Source: Artemisia argyi (lineage: Eukaryota > Streptophyta > Magnoliopsida > Asterales > Asteraceae). From it: a stretch of 64,000 bases of DNA. The stretch lies in contig CM060709.1 of NCBI GenBank assembly GCA_030686995.1, positions 17,823,360 to 17,887,359 on the forward strand, read 5' to 3'. Below are positions 12,837 to 23,479 of the stretch, one piece after another. Numbering within the stretch: the first letter of the stretch is position 1; every line of letters starts with the position of its first letter. Below the pieces are notes generated by a model, which was not told where the DNA came from, did no database searches, and was given only the letters and a program-made list of their open reading frames with translations. Both the position numbers and the translations under genes were made by a program.

Positions 12837-15800
12837 AAACTCCCACTTGCTTTTAGTAATTTAAAGACTATCTTTAAATACTTAGCAAAAAATAGCAACA
12901 ATACAATGTTCTCTTTTGGGATATTACAAATACATATTGACAGTTCCTGACTTTACTTTGTTAATAACCTTTTCATAAGCAGTTAAACAAATTTAGAACT
13001 TCAATTTAAGACTTAATGTAATTCATCACATTCCATCATATGATGATGTCTTATTAATCTTCTAGGTTGGAGTTTTATTAAATATGTCCAAGCCATACTC
13101 AATATTCTAACCTTGATAACTTTTGGAAGAAAAGAAATTATAGTTATCTTTAATCAAACAATATAAATAGAGTTTGATTTTCCTAACTGAACATACTATA
13201 AATATTTGATATTTCATTAGTATTAATATTGTAAGACAATCTAACAATATTTAAGATAATCATATTTCTTTTGACTTGTCTATTTACCAACTAATTCATT
13301 TTAATGGTATAATAATATTTTTCAAGCCAATTACATGCTTTATAACACAAGTACTTTTTAAAAAGTCACTTCATGTCCATGTCTTTACAAGAAAACATAA
13401 ACTGTTATAATCCCATTATACGTTATAATTCATTTAACAATTTAATAACTTCATGTATATGTCTTAATTAAAAAACATAACAAGATAACATCTTACTTTA
13501 TTATAAGTCTTGTAACAATTAAAAGACTTTATGTTTATATCTTTACAATGAAACATAAACATGTTTAACTAAAGTAATTATGAACACCATCTCTTGGTTT
13601 CAATAGTAATTTCAAGTTAATTTATTACTTCACAATAATGTAAATAACATTATTTATTTATGTCATTTCAAGAACACGTAAATATTCAAATTGAAGTAGC
13701 ATTAGATTGCTTAATTAATTTATGTCATTCCATGAATTCATAAATATACTAATTAAAGTAGTCTTGATATCATATTGACAAATGTTCTAATATGTATCTA
13801 ATTTAAAAACTACAAATTCTCATAGTTCAATTACATTAGTTGATCTGCTAGTAATGAAAATATGAAATTCACCTTGTTGTTGCAATCTAGTTAAGCTCTC
13901 ACATAACATAAATTGTAACACCAAGTGTTTCTTGAATTAGATTAGTATAATTCATATTAAAACTTTATTATCTTACCTTGCAGTCAAGAGAATCCATTAA
14001 ATCATATCTTTATGAGTTGTTTCTTGCACACATTAAAGATAACATTTCTCCCACTTGTGCATGGAACAACCTCATATATTTGATAAACAACATGTCATGC
14101 ATTTGTTTATGTGTTCAATATGATTGTGTCATAGATTTTAGCATAATAAGTAGATATAGAACATCAATGTCTAGTAAGGAAATGTCCAAGACTATCCTTA
14201 AAAGTATGAGTGTCCACACTTGGAAAGTAATTATCTTTAGCTACCAAGATGTCAAAGCTTGTAACTCCCACTGAATTAAAGATCATTACAATAATTCCTT
14301 ATTCAGTAATAAGTACACAATACTCCCACTGAATTTGACAACATTGTAAATGTTTCATATCTAGTGAAAGAAAATAGTGTGTTTTTAACTTTCCTACACC
14401 TATGAATGTCCATACGTAACAATTACTTATGTACTAAAGAGTGTATTCTACTACGTAAATGATAGACTATCCACCAAATGCTATTAACTTGAAAAATTGG
14501 GCATGCAATTTATTCCTTAACAGGTCTACCATCTCACAATGTATGTAGCACCTTTTAAATAGTCAAAACAATTAGATGAATTAACTAGTTTGTCTTTTAC
14601 CATTTTGCGGTAATTAGTCTAGCTTCTAATTATAATAACTCATAAAATGTCATACATAATTTTCCATTAACCAAATATCATATTTGTTACTAAGAATTTA
14701 ATCACCGAATGAGGATGATGAAATCCCTATGAAAAATGTACGCAATTTTCTTAACTATTAAAAATTTGCTATGAGTTATATTAGAATTTAGACATATCTA
14801 ATATTCCTATTATCCTTTCTCATTCATGAAAAGGAATAGGATTGTGTCTCACTCTTCCTTCATAGAAAGGAGACTTCTTTTGTCTTTTAAGTAAATATTT
14901 CTTAATCAAACATTTGTTTGAAAACAGAACTAGATCAAGTTACCAAAGCCCAAAGTGCGTTTACGGTTTGAACGTTGCATTAATACATTAAAACGAATTA
15001 CAAAATTCAATTTCAGTATTTTTTATAATTAGATCTTTAAGAAAATAAAATACCCATTGGTAAATATTCATATAAACCGTAGTATTTTCTTAAAGCTAGG
15101 ATCCTAATTGACATAGTACCATTACATCAGTTGATCTGCTAGTAATGATAGTATTCAACAAGGTAATTGTCGAACAATAATTGCAAATATCATATTGCAA
15201 TTCCTAGATTTATGGGATTTACAATCACAAAACTTTTGTAATGTAAGCATGTTTGATCCCCATCTTAATGCCTTGAGTCCAAGATCTCACTTCCTACTCA
15301 ATTTAAGTCATCTAACTTAAAAACTGCAAACTCATAAATCCATCACATCAGTTGATCTGCTAGCAATGAAATTACGAAATTTACCTCTCCATTGCAATCT
15401 CGCCAAGTTCTCACATGACGTAAATTACAACTTCAAGTGTTCTTAATTAGATGGCATTTGACTTAATTTATAAGGGTATTAAATTTTGACGTGTAATCAA
15501 AATAATGTATGAAGAATCATGCATACAACTTCATAACATTGGTTTTATAAAACAATTTTTATTACCAATTTTCTAAGAGTAATATAGCAAAGTTTTGATT
15601 GAGGTATCGGGTTCACCAATTAAAGAATTACCAACAATTATCGTCCACTTATATCGTACTTTTGCATAAGCCATAAGGCTTAGTGTTTCGGATAATCATT
15701 GTGGAATTGTGGTGAATTCACGCTTAAGATGACAATGTACGTAATATAGTGATATAGGTAAGTCTAGAGTCGGCACACAAGCGGTTGTAGAGAACCGGTA

Positions 15801-16673
15801 GGTGCATGGTCTTTAATAACCCCTCTCTACAAGCACATTGTATGGCAACCTTCGGTCCGCCTTTCGCACACTATGTACAAAAATATCAATCAACCAATCC
15901 TTTGAAATTTAAACTCTTAAAACCAAAACAATTTCGCCATTTATTTAGTCCATATTATTTTTCTATTCAAAAATTACCCTTTTTCGTTTATAAACATGTC
16001 TAACATAATAATAAACAAAAAACAAGTAATACATAATAAAAAATAAAACAACCAAATAAACATATACATAATCATAACAATTAAATATGTATAAAACATG
16101 TAGCCACATGCAAATCTTATTCAATAGTCTTATTAATAATCAAGTCTAGGTGTATTATGTATTTATTCAATTAAGGCTTTCTTCTTCTAGGAAAAAGAGC
16201 CACATACATCGATAAATCGATTGCGTAAGCCAAAACTAAACAAATACCACATAGCACATAATTGATTACTTAATATTGGAGTCTTCCCCAATTCGACATC
16301 TATTAATAAATTTACATGTTTCGATATAACTTAACAATTAATTCATATATTCAATTTAAACCATTTAAATTATCACACAATAAAATCCATGCAAATATGC
16401 ACTTTTCCATGGATTATGCTTAACAATTAACATATTGCACCAAGATCGTTTACTAAAACGCATAACCAATTACATGACATCCTAGGGTTTCTAATCATAT
16501 TAAAAAAAAAATCAAAACCAAAACCCTAAAACCTTAAAAGGTCTAAATCGACCCATAAAAAAAATAGGGTTAGGAATAAAAAAAACCCTAAAAACATGTA
16601 ACTAAACGAATCAAGATTCAATTTTTATGCGTTTCGATAATTAATTACACATTATAACGGCTCTAGATGCCAC
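12837..16673 (-). mobile_element. Non-coding interior of Copia element E with PPT and PBS
   Basis: The PPT, read on the minus strand as gcaagtgggag, is at 12840-12850 beside the 3' LTR. The PBS (ggctctagatgccac on plus, 16659-16673) is an altered initiator-Met site directly abutting the 5' LTR. The 3.8 kb between holds no gag or pol that I can recognise on either strand; it is AT-rich and full of stops. It contains repeated modules centred on ttgatctgctagtaatg (13845, 15126, 15345) and several actcccactgaat strings that look like extra polypurine tracts on the minus strand. It is a LARD-like, non-autonomous element. Confidence 0.7.
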
Positions 16674-17503
16674 TGTTGGAATTACCCAATACCTAGAGGT
16701 CAAGGGTTCGATCCTCACTCCCTACAAAAGGCTGGAGGTCCTTTTCTACCTTAGGTAGAACAGGAAGCAGCCTCTCTACCTTGGGTAGGGGTAAGGCTGT
16801 CTACATCTCAACCTCCCCCATACACCGTGGAAGACGGTATTGGGACCCATAACCCGTGGAAGACGGTATTGGGAGTTACTTTACTTTACTTTTACAATCA
16901 TATAAAATAAACCAAACACATCAAAAGAGCATAGCGGAAGTGTTATAACAAGATCATATAATATGTAATTAATTAATCAAATATAAATAGTAAACGTACC
17001 GTAGTGATTCTAGCCCGAACAAGAATCAAATGCAATCTTCAACTCAAGAACCCTAATTAGGGTTTATATGAACAAATCCAAGAAACAAACAATGATGTGT
17101 TTGATTCACGATCTTGTACACACGTACTACTTCAAGTAAACGTTTATGCAAGTAAAGCAAGCACAAACACTAGAAGAATACAAAGTTTCGACTCCCTTAA
17201 ACTTTAATGGGGTGTCGAAAAATTGCAAGGAGAAGAGAAGAGAACACACAAGATTATGTGTTCAAGTTATGAGAAAACAATGAAACCTTGTGTGTTTATA
17301 TAGGATAGAAAACTTGGAACAAAAGCTTCACCAAGCGATATGGGATACCCTTAGCCAATCGACCCTAACCAACCCACAAGGGTTCTAGAGCCTTCTTGAC
17401 ATTCCAATTTTCATCTATAGTCCCTTTCCTTTTATTCGTCTAATGGTCATTAGCCATTTCCATTAAATGTTAATGATCATTACGTGTTTACGTTCTAATA
17501 ATT
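16674..17503 (-). mobile_element. 5' LTR of element E, truncated and SINE-interrupted
   Basis: It is the same LTR as 12102-12836 but lacks about the last 100 bases on the right (the part equivalent to 12737-12836), so the element's outer end is deleted and no target duplication is detectable. The LTR is split near TGTTGGAATTAC by a SINE that replaces about ten LTR bases. Outside the SINE, the two LTRs differ at only scattered positions. Confidence 0.8.
16686..16893 (+). mobile_element. tRNA-derived SINE, 5' truncated (Au-like 3' body)
   Basis: A pol III B box (gggttcgatcc, about 16704-16714) is followed by ggtaggggtaaggctgtc-type sequence like the body of Au-type plant SINEs, and the element ends in a (TTACT)n tail at about 16876-16893. 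The A box region is missing, so it is 5' truncated. Two 21-bp direct repeats beginning ccgtggaagacggtattg lie at 16825 and 16854. It sits in the LTR of element E and is therefore younger than E. Confidence 0.7.
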
Positions 17504-18262
17504 AATATAACATTTATATATAATTATTATTCATTTACTTTTCATACGTAAAGTGTGCAATCCCGTGATCTCGAGTTCGATCCTAACATACGACTACTAA
17601 AATAATGTCCATAATCTAACAGAATTAATATTTGTCAACTCACTAAATTTCCAAAGTCCATAAACTAAGATAGTTTGTGAATGTTGACAAACAAGACATC
17701 TTTAATCTCTGAATATGTTCTTGGTTGGACAAATGTTAGATCTAGAGTATCTCCGGTTAACTTTGGGGTTGAAAAAACGACGAAGTGATTCATCATAAAG
17801 TATTTTCATTGTGCTATTACGATGTCTCGTTTTGCTTTTGATTTTTCCCATCATAATTAATGAATCTTGAGATTCTCTTCAGCAAGAGTTTGTGGATTTA
17901 AATTATGTATGGCACAATTATGTGAGATATCTACAACTAGTCGCTTTGCATACTACTTTATTAAATTGTTGAATGGCATTGTCCATCTGATAATTAATAA
18001 CTTGAATCTAGGAATCTTTTGAAGCTAACAATTTGTGAATATTGTGAGTTAGTCCAACATCGAACAAAGACAAAGAAAAAGTCTGTATATATGGTTGGTA
18101 GTTAGGTAGATTGTCGAAGCCGGTGATGGTTGTAAGGTTAATATGTGTTATATTCGCCTTAAGATACTCACTGACTTTTTTTATCATTAATTTTGTACTT
18201 ATCTAAGTTATTAAGAGTAAAATGTGACTTTAATTTTGACATTTGTTATAATTAATTAAGGT
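17504..18262. repeat. Intergenic DNA with diverged third copy of the duplication
   Basis: Positions 17636-17960 align loosely with 9932-10390 and 18869-19310. The shared parts are an actaaattt...agtccata start, a ttgaaaaaacgacgaag block, gctttgatttttc, and a gacaattgtgtgtgatat-like end. This third copy is much more diverged than the other two. A pol III B-box-like string (gagttcgatcc, about 17575) is isolated. I see nothing else. Confidence 0.5.
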
Positions 18263-18850
18263 GAATTTTCGCGGGAGACTTTAATTTTGACATTTGTTAT
18301 AATAAAGGTGAATTTTCGCGGGATGCGGGACGAGGTTTGACAGCTCGGTTGGCAGTGGAGACCGTCTCGAACAAGGTTCCTAGTCCACAAAGAAACCAAT
18401 GAGAATTTTCGCGGGAGACTTTAATTTTGACATTTGTTATAATAAAGGTGAATTTTCGCGGGATGCGGGACGAGGTTTGACAGCTCGGTTGGCAGTGGAG
18501 ACTGTCTCGAACAAGGTTCCTAGTCCACAAAGAAACCAATGAGATTTGTCAATATCATCAACCTGTTGTCCAATGGTAAATAGTTGGTCGCATATTAATT
18601 ACCCTCCTGTCGTTGCTTTAGAGACTCATGAAGAGTGTGCATATGCTTGATCGAGTCATGGCTATAAGCGGTCTCAAGTGAGTGCACACCAGACCTCACG
18701 AGACGTTTTATAAGGCCGATAACATGCAAGATTTTGTGTAAAAGTCACCACACTTGGTGAATGATCAGAAAATAGAATGGCAAATCTTCTTAAGTTTTTG
18801 TCCTCACATCTCTTTCTGTTGCTTCGCAATCAATTTTAATCTCTACTTTG
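18263..18850 (-). pseudogene. Copia gag remnant with internal 141-bp tandem duplication
   Basis: The minus strand carries a decayed Copia gag (retrotran_gag/UBN2 type). Read from 18850 downwards, the recognisable parts are ETAYSHDSIKHMHTLHESL, DQLFTIGQQVDDIDKS and HWFLCGLGTLFETVSTANR, then AVKPRP. Frameshifts and stops separate them. The last part, including HWFLCGLG, is present twice because about 141 bp (18263-18403 and 18404-18541) is duplicated in tandem with almost no divergence. No LTR, PBS or pol accompanies it. A related relic is at 32505-32800. Confidence 0.75.
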
Positions 18851-18868
18851 AGCAAATATACATCCAAC

Positions 18869-19900
18869 TTACTAAATTTTAGAAGTCCATAAAATATCGT
18901 AGTTGGTAAAGTTGACAAACAAAATACAAATATTTTGAATCCAAATCGCAGCAAATATCACTTACTCAAAGACCTATATCGAATCTATTAACAAATACCA
19001 TCTTCACATCTTCTCGTATATAAATCCAAATGTCAAATACAATTACATCTCATAAGAATCAAATGGTCTCCAAAATTTTCTTGATCAGGGAAATGTTGCT
19101 CGATTTAAAGTATATCAGGTATATTATAGTGTTGAAAAATCGAAGAAGTTACGAAGGTTGAATGTTAAAAAGATGACGTTACATGTTAAGATGTTTCATT
19201 TTGTTACTGCGTATCATCTTGCTTTTGATTTTTCTGATCGTGCTTAGTGGAATCTGTGAGATGCTCCAAATAAGTGGTTGTGAGTTAAAATCCTCTATAA
19301 GACAATTGTGTGTGATATTTTAAATTTCTAATATATGTATATTATGTCAGTGTTAGTTTCAAAAATAATAAGATGATCGATTGTAACTTGTAAGATGAGT
19401 GTTTGAATGTGATATGTTGTTTAAAGTTGTGATAATTGTGTAGTTAGTTCGTTAGTTGTATGAGTATTAAAACAAATTACTTGTAAAATGATCTCCAACA
19501 TACCAAGATAATTAAAATTGTTTAGAGTGATAATATAACTTCAAATGTTCAAATTGATGGGAATCAACTTTACTAGGATATTTTTTAAAGTTGAAATTGA
19601 GATTGACTGGTTTTAACCTCAAAAACTTGAGCTTTTGTTATTTTGGGTTTGGGGTTTAATAAACGAGATTCAAGCTATGTAGTCAACTAATATGGCTAAG
19701 CTCGGGCATGTTTATTTTTAAATAGTGTTTTTTGTCGGGTGACAATTATTTTGAGAACAAGGGAGTAACAATAATTTTTTAAAAGAAACATATAGTTTTA
19801 CTCGATTTTATAACACAAAAATGATAAGGTTGATTACAATAAAGTGATTAAAGATGTATGACGACCCACGAAAAGAGTTAAGTGTTGATTACTTGAAAGC
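18869..19900. repeat. Segmental duplication, copy 2
   Basis: It aligns with copy 1 at 9932-11945 in the same orientation but lacks the MITE, the AT microsatellite and other inserts of copy 1. The homology begins at ctaaattttagaagtcc, directly after the Copia gag relic, and ends near gttgattacttgaaagcg. The two copies flank element E and the gag relic. Confidence 0.75.
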
Positions 19901-20470
19901 GAAACCACAACCATTAGATTCGACTCGATTTGGTCAAGATTCGGCCAGATTCGTGGTTGGTGGTGGGTTCTAGTGGTTGTTGCGGTGTGATGTTGGTCGT
20001 GGTGGCCAATTGGATGTGGTGGTGTTGATGAAGGGAGTTTTTGGTTTGTGAATATTTTATTAAAAGATGAGTATAAAAGTAAATTTGTGTATGTGTATGT
20101 GTGTGGTGGTTTGATAAAGTCAGGAAAAGACAGAGTGTGATTGTGTTGAGGAAGCAATAAAAGTGAATAGAGTTATGTTACTGGTACCCCCGGGCTCACC
20201 CTTTGTTGTACTTTTTACATCTTCCACCCCTTGGCCCACTTTGTTTATAGTACAAAACAGTTTTTTACCAGTTTCTATTTCGTATTTTTTGTTAGTTTTA
20301 TACTTTTGACTTATTAAATTTAAATTTTTTGTTTCGTACTTTCAGTTTTATAGTTCTTTAATATAAACAAAAGTAAAAAAAATAAAAAATACAAAATGGG
20401 AAATCCAAGGGGTTACCACTTGTAAAAGGGGGTGGGGGTGGGGGTGGGGGGGGGGGGGGTTTACAAATTA
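19901..20470. other. Intergenic DNA with a possible MITE and a G-rich tract
   Basis: Around 20206-20236 (ttgtactttttacatcttcc..ccccttgg) and 20407-20434 (ccaaggggttacca..tgtaaaaggggg) are imperfect inverted repeats, so a decayed 250-bp MITE is possible. The G tract at 20433-20460 (five-G blocks separated by single T) could form a G-quadruplex. A 107-codon minus-strand ORF (19834-20157) is rich in His/Thr/Pro and has no recognisable family; I do not regard it as a gene. Confidence 0.4.
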
Positions 20471-21093
20471 TGTGGAAAACTAGAAGGGGGGGGGGTTGAA
20501 TAGTTTTACGTCTTTTTAATTTTATTTTAAAAACTTAGTTTAGTTTTAAAACCTTGCTTGCTTTTAAAACTTTGATTCAATCTTATGTGAACTCAAATCT
20601 TGAACAATATGAACAAGTATATCTGAGTATAAACAACAATAATGATGTATGCTAAGTATGTGAAATCAACACATGCATAATATAAACAATTGTAGCTATA
20701 TACGAGAGATAAGTACGTAATCGTTTATTTTATAATCCTTAGTTATATTTTGTATGAAAACTTTACTTGATCGAAATGATCAATTATATGTATGTAACCT
20801 TTTTAGTTTGATTGTAAAAACTTTGTTTTGTGAATAAAACTTTCGTTTGATCTTTAAGTAAAATTAATACTAGCACTATATGAGCAACTATATATATACG
20901 TCTACGTCTACAAGAGTAATAACGATATAAGCAAGATAATAAGTAAGATATGGAAAGATCTAACCGCGAGACAAAGGATTTATAGTGGTTCGGCTACAAG
21001 GACACCTTCCTTGCCCTACTCCACTCCTCGAGTCACCTACTCGAGAGTTTTCTTCACTATGTCAACAAGCTCCCTTATGGCGGAGAAAACCTT

Positions 21094-21215
21094 ACACACC
21101 AATTACACACCAATTACACACCAATTTACACACCAATCTACACACCAATCTACACACCAATCTTCACACCAATCTACACACCAATCTTCACACCAATCTA
21201 CACACCAATCTTCTT
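21094..21215. repeat. 13-bp minisatellite in LTR of element A
   Basis: Tandem units of the form cacaccaatctac / cacaccaatcttca. The copy number differs from the other LTR (28548-28640), showing change since insertion. Translated as HTNL repeats it yields long ORFs that are artefacts. Confidence 0.9.
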
Positions 21216-21666
21216 CACACCTAGATCACAACTACTACACACCAATTCACTACTTAATCACACCACTTCTTTCACTCCTATCTTCTACACACCATTAATC
21301 CTATTCACCAATTCTTCTACACACCAATCTTCTTCCTAACTTATCTTTTTCACAACTATTCTCTAACAAATATTCACAACTAATCACACTATGAAATAAT
21401 AATCAATGATGATGCTCAAACAACTTAGATGTGGAGATCACAACTAGTTGTAATACTTCTTGTCTTGAGGGATAAAAGTATTCTTCTCTTGCACTTGAAT
21501 GGATTATGTATGGATCACTTTGAAACAAAGATTTAAGAATGTATGATCAAAGGATTTATAGATTGGAAATGGAGATCTAGAACAGGAAGTTCTGGGGTGC
21601 AAAAGGTAGGGAAAAAATCCAGGTTTAAGGTGGTATTTATAGGCAAACGTTTCTGACAGAGGAGCG

Positions 21667-21742
21667 TGGCCGGTCCCCTTAAAGCATGGCCGGCCCCCTT
21701 AAAATTAAGGGGGCCGCCCCTTATAATTAAGGGGGCCGCCCA
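21667..21742. promoter_or_regulatory. Inverted GGCCGGYCCCCTTAA array upstream of LTR TATA box
   Basis: Two forward copies (ggccggtccccttaa, ggccggcccccttaa) are followed by two inverted copies (ttaagggggccgcc), so the whole block can fold as a cruciform. Read in the element's direction (minus) it lies 24 bp upstream of the TATA box. The same arrangement recurs in all LTRs of elements A, B and C. Confidence 0.7.
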
Positions 21743-22132
21743 ACTGTAACGGCCAGAAACTTTGTCTTTTAGTGGGGAAAGTTTATTTGGTGAAAAACTA
21801 ACTGATTTTGGTTAAACATTTGAAATCATATATTTAGTATGATTAAAACATTTTTCCTTATTACCAAAAGTGTTTTTCAAAAATATATAATAAGATTATA
21901 TAATTAAATAAACTTTGTATTAGTTAATTAAATACCCCTTTGATCATACATTGCACTAAACACTTTGTTTATTCATACCTTAAGTGATTTGGATGTAAAG
22001 AGAAATATTAATCACCAAATACTTGTTTATGTCATAAGTTTTAGTTCTTTGAGGTTATATTTTGTAATGATCAAAACATAGAGATATTGATAAAAACTTA
22101 ATAATGTTTTTAAGGCATTATTTATGTCAACA

Positions 22133-22610
22133 ATCTCCCCCTTTTTGATTATTACAAAACCTTAAACTCAAAAGATTTAAAACTTGTTATTAGACAAGTA
22201 TTATCGAGTTTACCATTTCTCTTCTCCCCCTTTTTGTAAAATCAAAAAGGTTAGGCCGAATAATCTTCGTGAAAGAAGTTTAAACGGGTAGAGAACTCCC
22301 CCTTGATGTATGCTCCCCCTCGTTTGAGAGCACAAAGGGAACGAGCAATTGGAATCTTGGCTACAAAAATATTTTGAAGAGAGCAACACACATATATATG
22401 CAAAAGCAACAATTATGCAAATAAAAATAGATTCATTCAAGCATGATTGAAATAATTAGCATAACAACATTCAATATGCTTGTAGCATATTGATTACACT
22501 AAAACAAAAGAAAAGATATAGTCCTATATTGCCTAAGAGAGCACTTGGACTTGCTTGCAACCCATGGTTGATTTGTTTTATTTGCTTGAAGGAAAACAAA
22601 AGTATGGAGC
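22133..22610 (-). other. PPT and clustered polypurine tracts of element A
   Basis: On the minus strand aaaaagggggagat (22133-22147) directly precedes the 3' LTR and is the primer tract. Further GGGGGAG tracts occur at about 22225, 22300 and 22314 (as ctccccc on plus). The same cluster is found before the 3' LTRs of B and C. No coding sequence is supported here. Confidence 0.75.
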
Positions 22611-23315
22611 TTAGATGTTTGATTGAGGTGGATATGGGGTGTTGCATGGAGCGGAAGAAGTGGATCTCACGATGTTGTATCGTGTTAAGGGTGGTATTGG
22701 ATGATTACGAGTGAGAAGATATTCAATCCAAGAAATATCTTCACTCAAGTAGAGGATTTGTTTTTGAAGGAATATGCAACAAGGGCAAAAGTGAGTGTGA
22801 TTTGTAACTTGATCCAAGTTAAGAGAGTGGGGAAGGCAATTTGCATAGGGTGATGATGGAGGTAGCCCTTTGTTGCGTTGTGTAAGATGCATAGCAAGGA
22901 GATCACTAAGATCATGGATTTGGTTTATTTCATCACGGAACCTTTGTTTTTCCGTGGCAATGTGGAGGGGATCATAGGTTTGGTATGGATGAGTTGGGTT
23001 TGAGTAGTTGGAATTGTAGTTTGATGGTTCATCAAACTTGCATGGATCATTATAAGTTGTTGGAGGTTGAGAGGTGTAGTTTGGCTTGAAGGAAGATGTT
23101 TGGCCAATGTTGTATGGTTTGTAAAGTGGATCAAATGAATGCCTTTGTTGGTTTGATGCAAAGTTTGGGAAATAAGAGGTTGGTGGTGAGGAATGATTTC
23201 CAACTTCATTTGTGATGATGGATTTGTTTCGAGGACTTTTTCGTCCCCAAACGGGTTTTTCCGTCATCCTTGCTAGCCTTGAGGCTTTTGATTTTGGTTT
23301 GTTTGGAGAGTTCAT
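22611..23315 (-). CDS. Accessory ORF of element A, copy 2 (234 aa, intact)
   Basis: This is an uninterrupted 234-codon ORF starting MNSPNKPKSKASR, in the sense direction between the missing pol and the 3' LTR. I do not recognise a known family. The first third is basic and Ser/Pro-rich, the middle is Asn/Tyr/Pro-rich, and a predicted helix follows (EINQIHDLSDLLAMHLTQRN, about residues 129-148). A CPCCIF motif and WIEYLLTRNHPIP come after it. The helix and the WIEYLLTR segment recur in copy 1 (23603-24126) and in element B (47236-47480), which marks this as a real conserved module. A TATA box (actataaatatcc, about 23359-23349) lies about 40 bp before the ATG. The position is like that of the env-like ORF of SIRE elements, but there is no signal peptide or membrane segment. 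Confidence 0.6.
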   Translation of the reverse strand: MNSPNKPKSKASRLARMTEKPVWGRKSPRNKSIITNEVGNHSSPPTSYFPNFASNQQRHSFDPLYKPYNIGQTSSFKPNYTSQPPTTYNDPCKFDEPSNYNSNYSNPTHPYQTYDPLHIATEKQRFRDEINQIHDLSDLLAMHLTQRNKGLPPSSPYANCLPHSLNLDQVTNHTHFCPCCIFLQKQILYLSEDISWIEYLLTRNHPIPPLTRYNIVRSTSSAPCNTPYPPQSNI

Positions 23316-23348
23316 GATGGGGTGAATGGAGAGCTTTGAGGATTGGGG

Positions 23349-23359
23349 ATATTTATAGT
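23349..23359 (-). promoter_or_regulatory. Candidate internal TATA box for accessory ORF copy 2
   Basis: actataaatatcc on the minus strand, about 40 bases before the ATG of the 234-aa ORF. Almost the same string occurs before accessory ORF copy 1 (24412-24403) and before the related ORF in element B (47155). The implied leader is only about 10 nt. Confidence 0.45.
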
Positions 23360-23479
23360 GTAAGTTTTGTGTGTTTAAGGATGGATAAAGTTTGTTTGGA
23401 GGATTAGGTTGTTGGATTAATGGAGGTATATGTTTGGGTCATGAATGTTGGAGAGTTTGGTTGTGGAGAGTTTGTAGCG

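Larger units (their letters stand above)
20471..22132 (-). mobile_element. 3' LTR of SIRE/Maximus-like Copia element A
   Basis: The plus strand reads TGTGGAAAACTAG...TTTATGTCAACA. It is 1,662 bp and almost identical to 27911-29564, differing mainly in minisatellite copy number, G-run length and few substitutions (for example ataaaag against atagaag near 21473). The flanks carry the 5-bp duplication AATTA (20466-20470 and 29565-29569), so the element is complete. On the minus strand the order is palindromic array (21742-21667), TATA box (about 21643-21633), minisatellite (21215-21094), then a conserved tail shared with elements B and C. Confidence 0.95.

Noticed and set aside
19834..20157. 107-codon minus-strand ORF rich in His, Thr and Pro
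   Set aside because: No family, biased composition, spans the end of the segmental duplication, and no related frame is open in copy 1.
20985..21298. Overlapping ORFs with HTNL and HQST repeats in the LTR of A (also 28429-28730)
   Set aside because: They are translations of the 13-bp minisatellite; three frames are open only because the repeat lacks stops.
22925..23209. Other-frame ORF inside the accessory gene of A, and 23749-24120
   Set aside because: Shadows of the accessory ORFs. Their Leu/His/Ile-rich content is what a +1 frame of Pro/Ser-rich coding gives.
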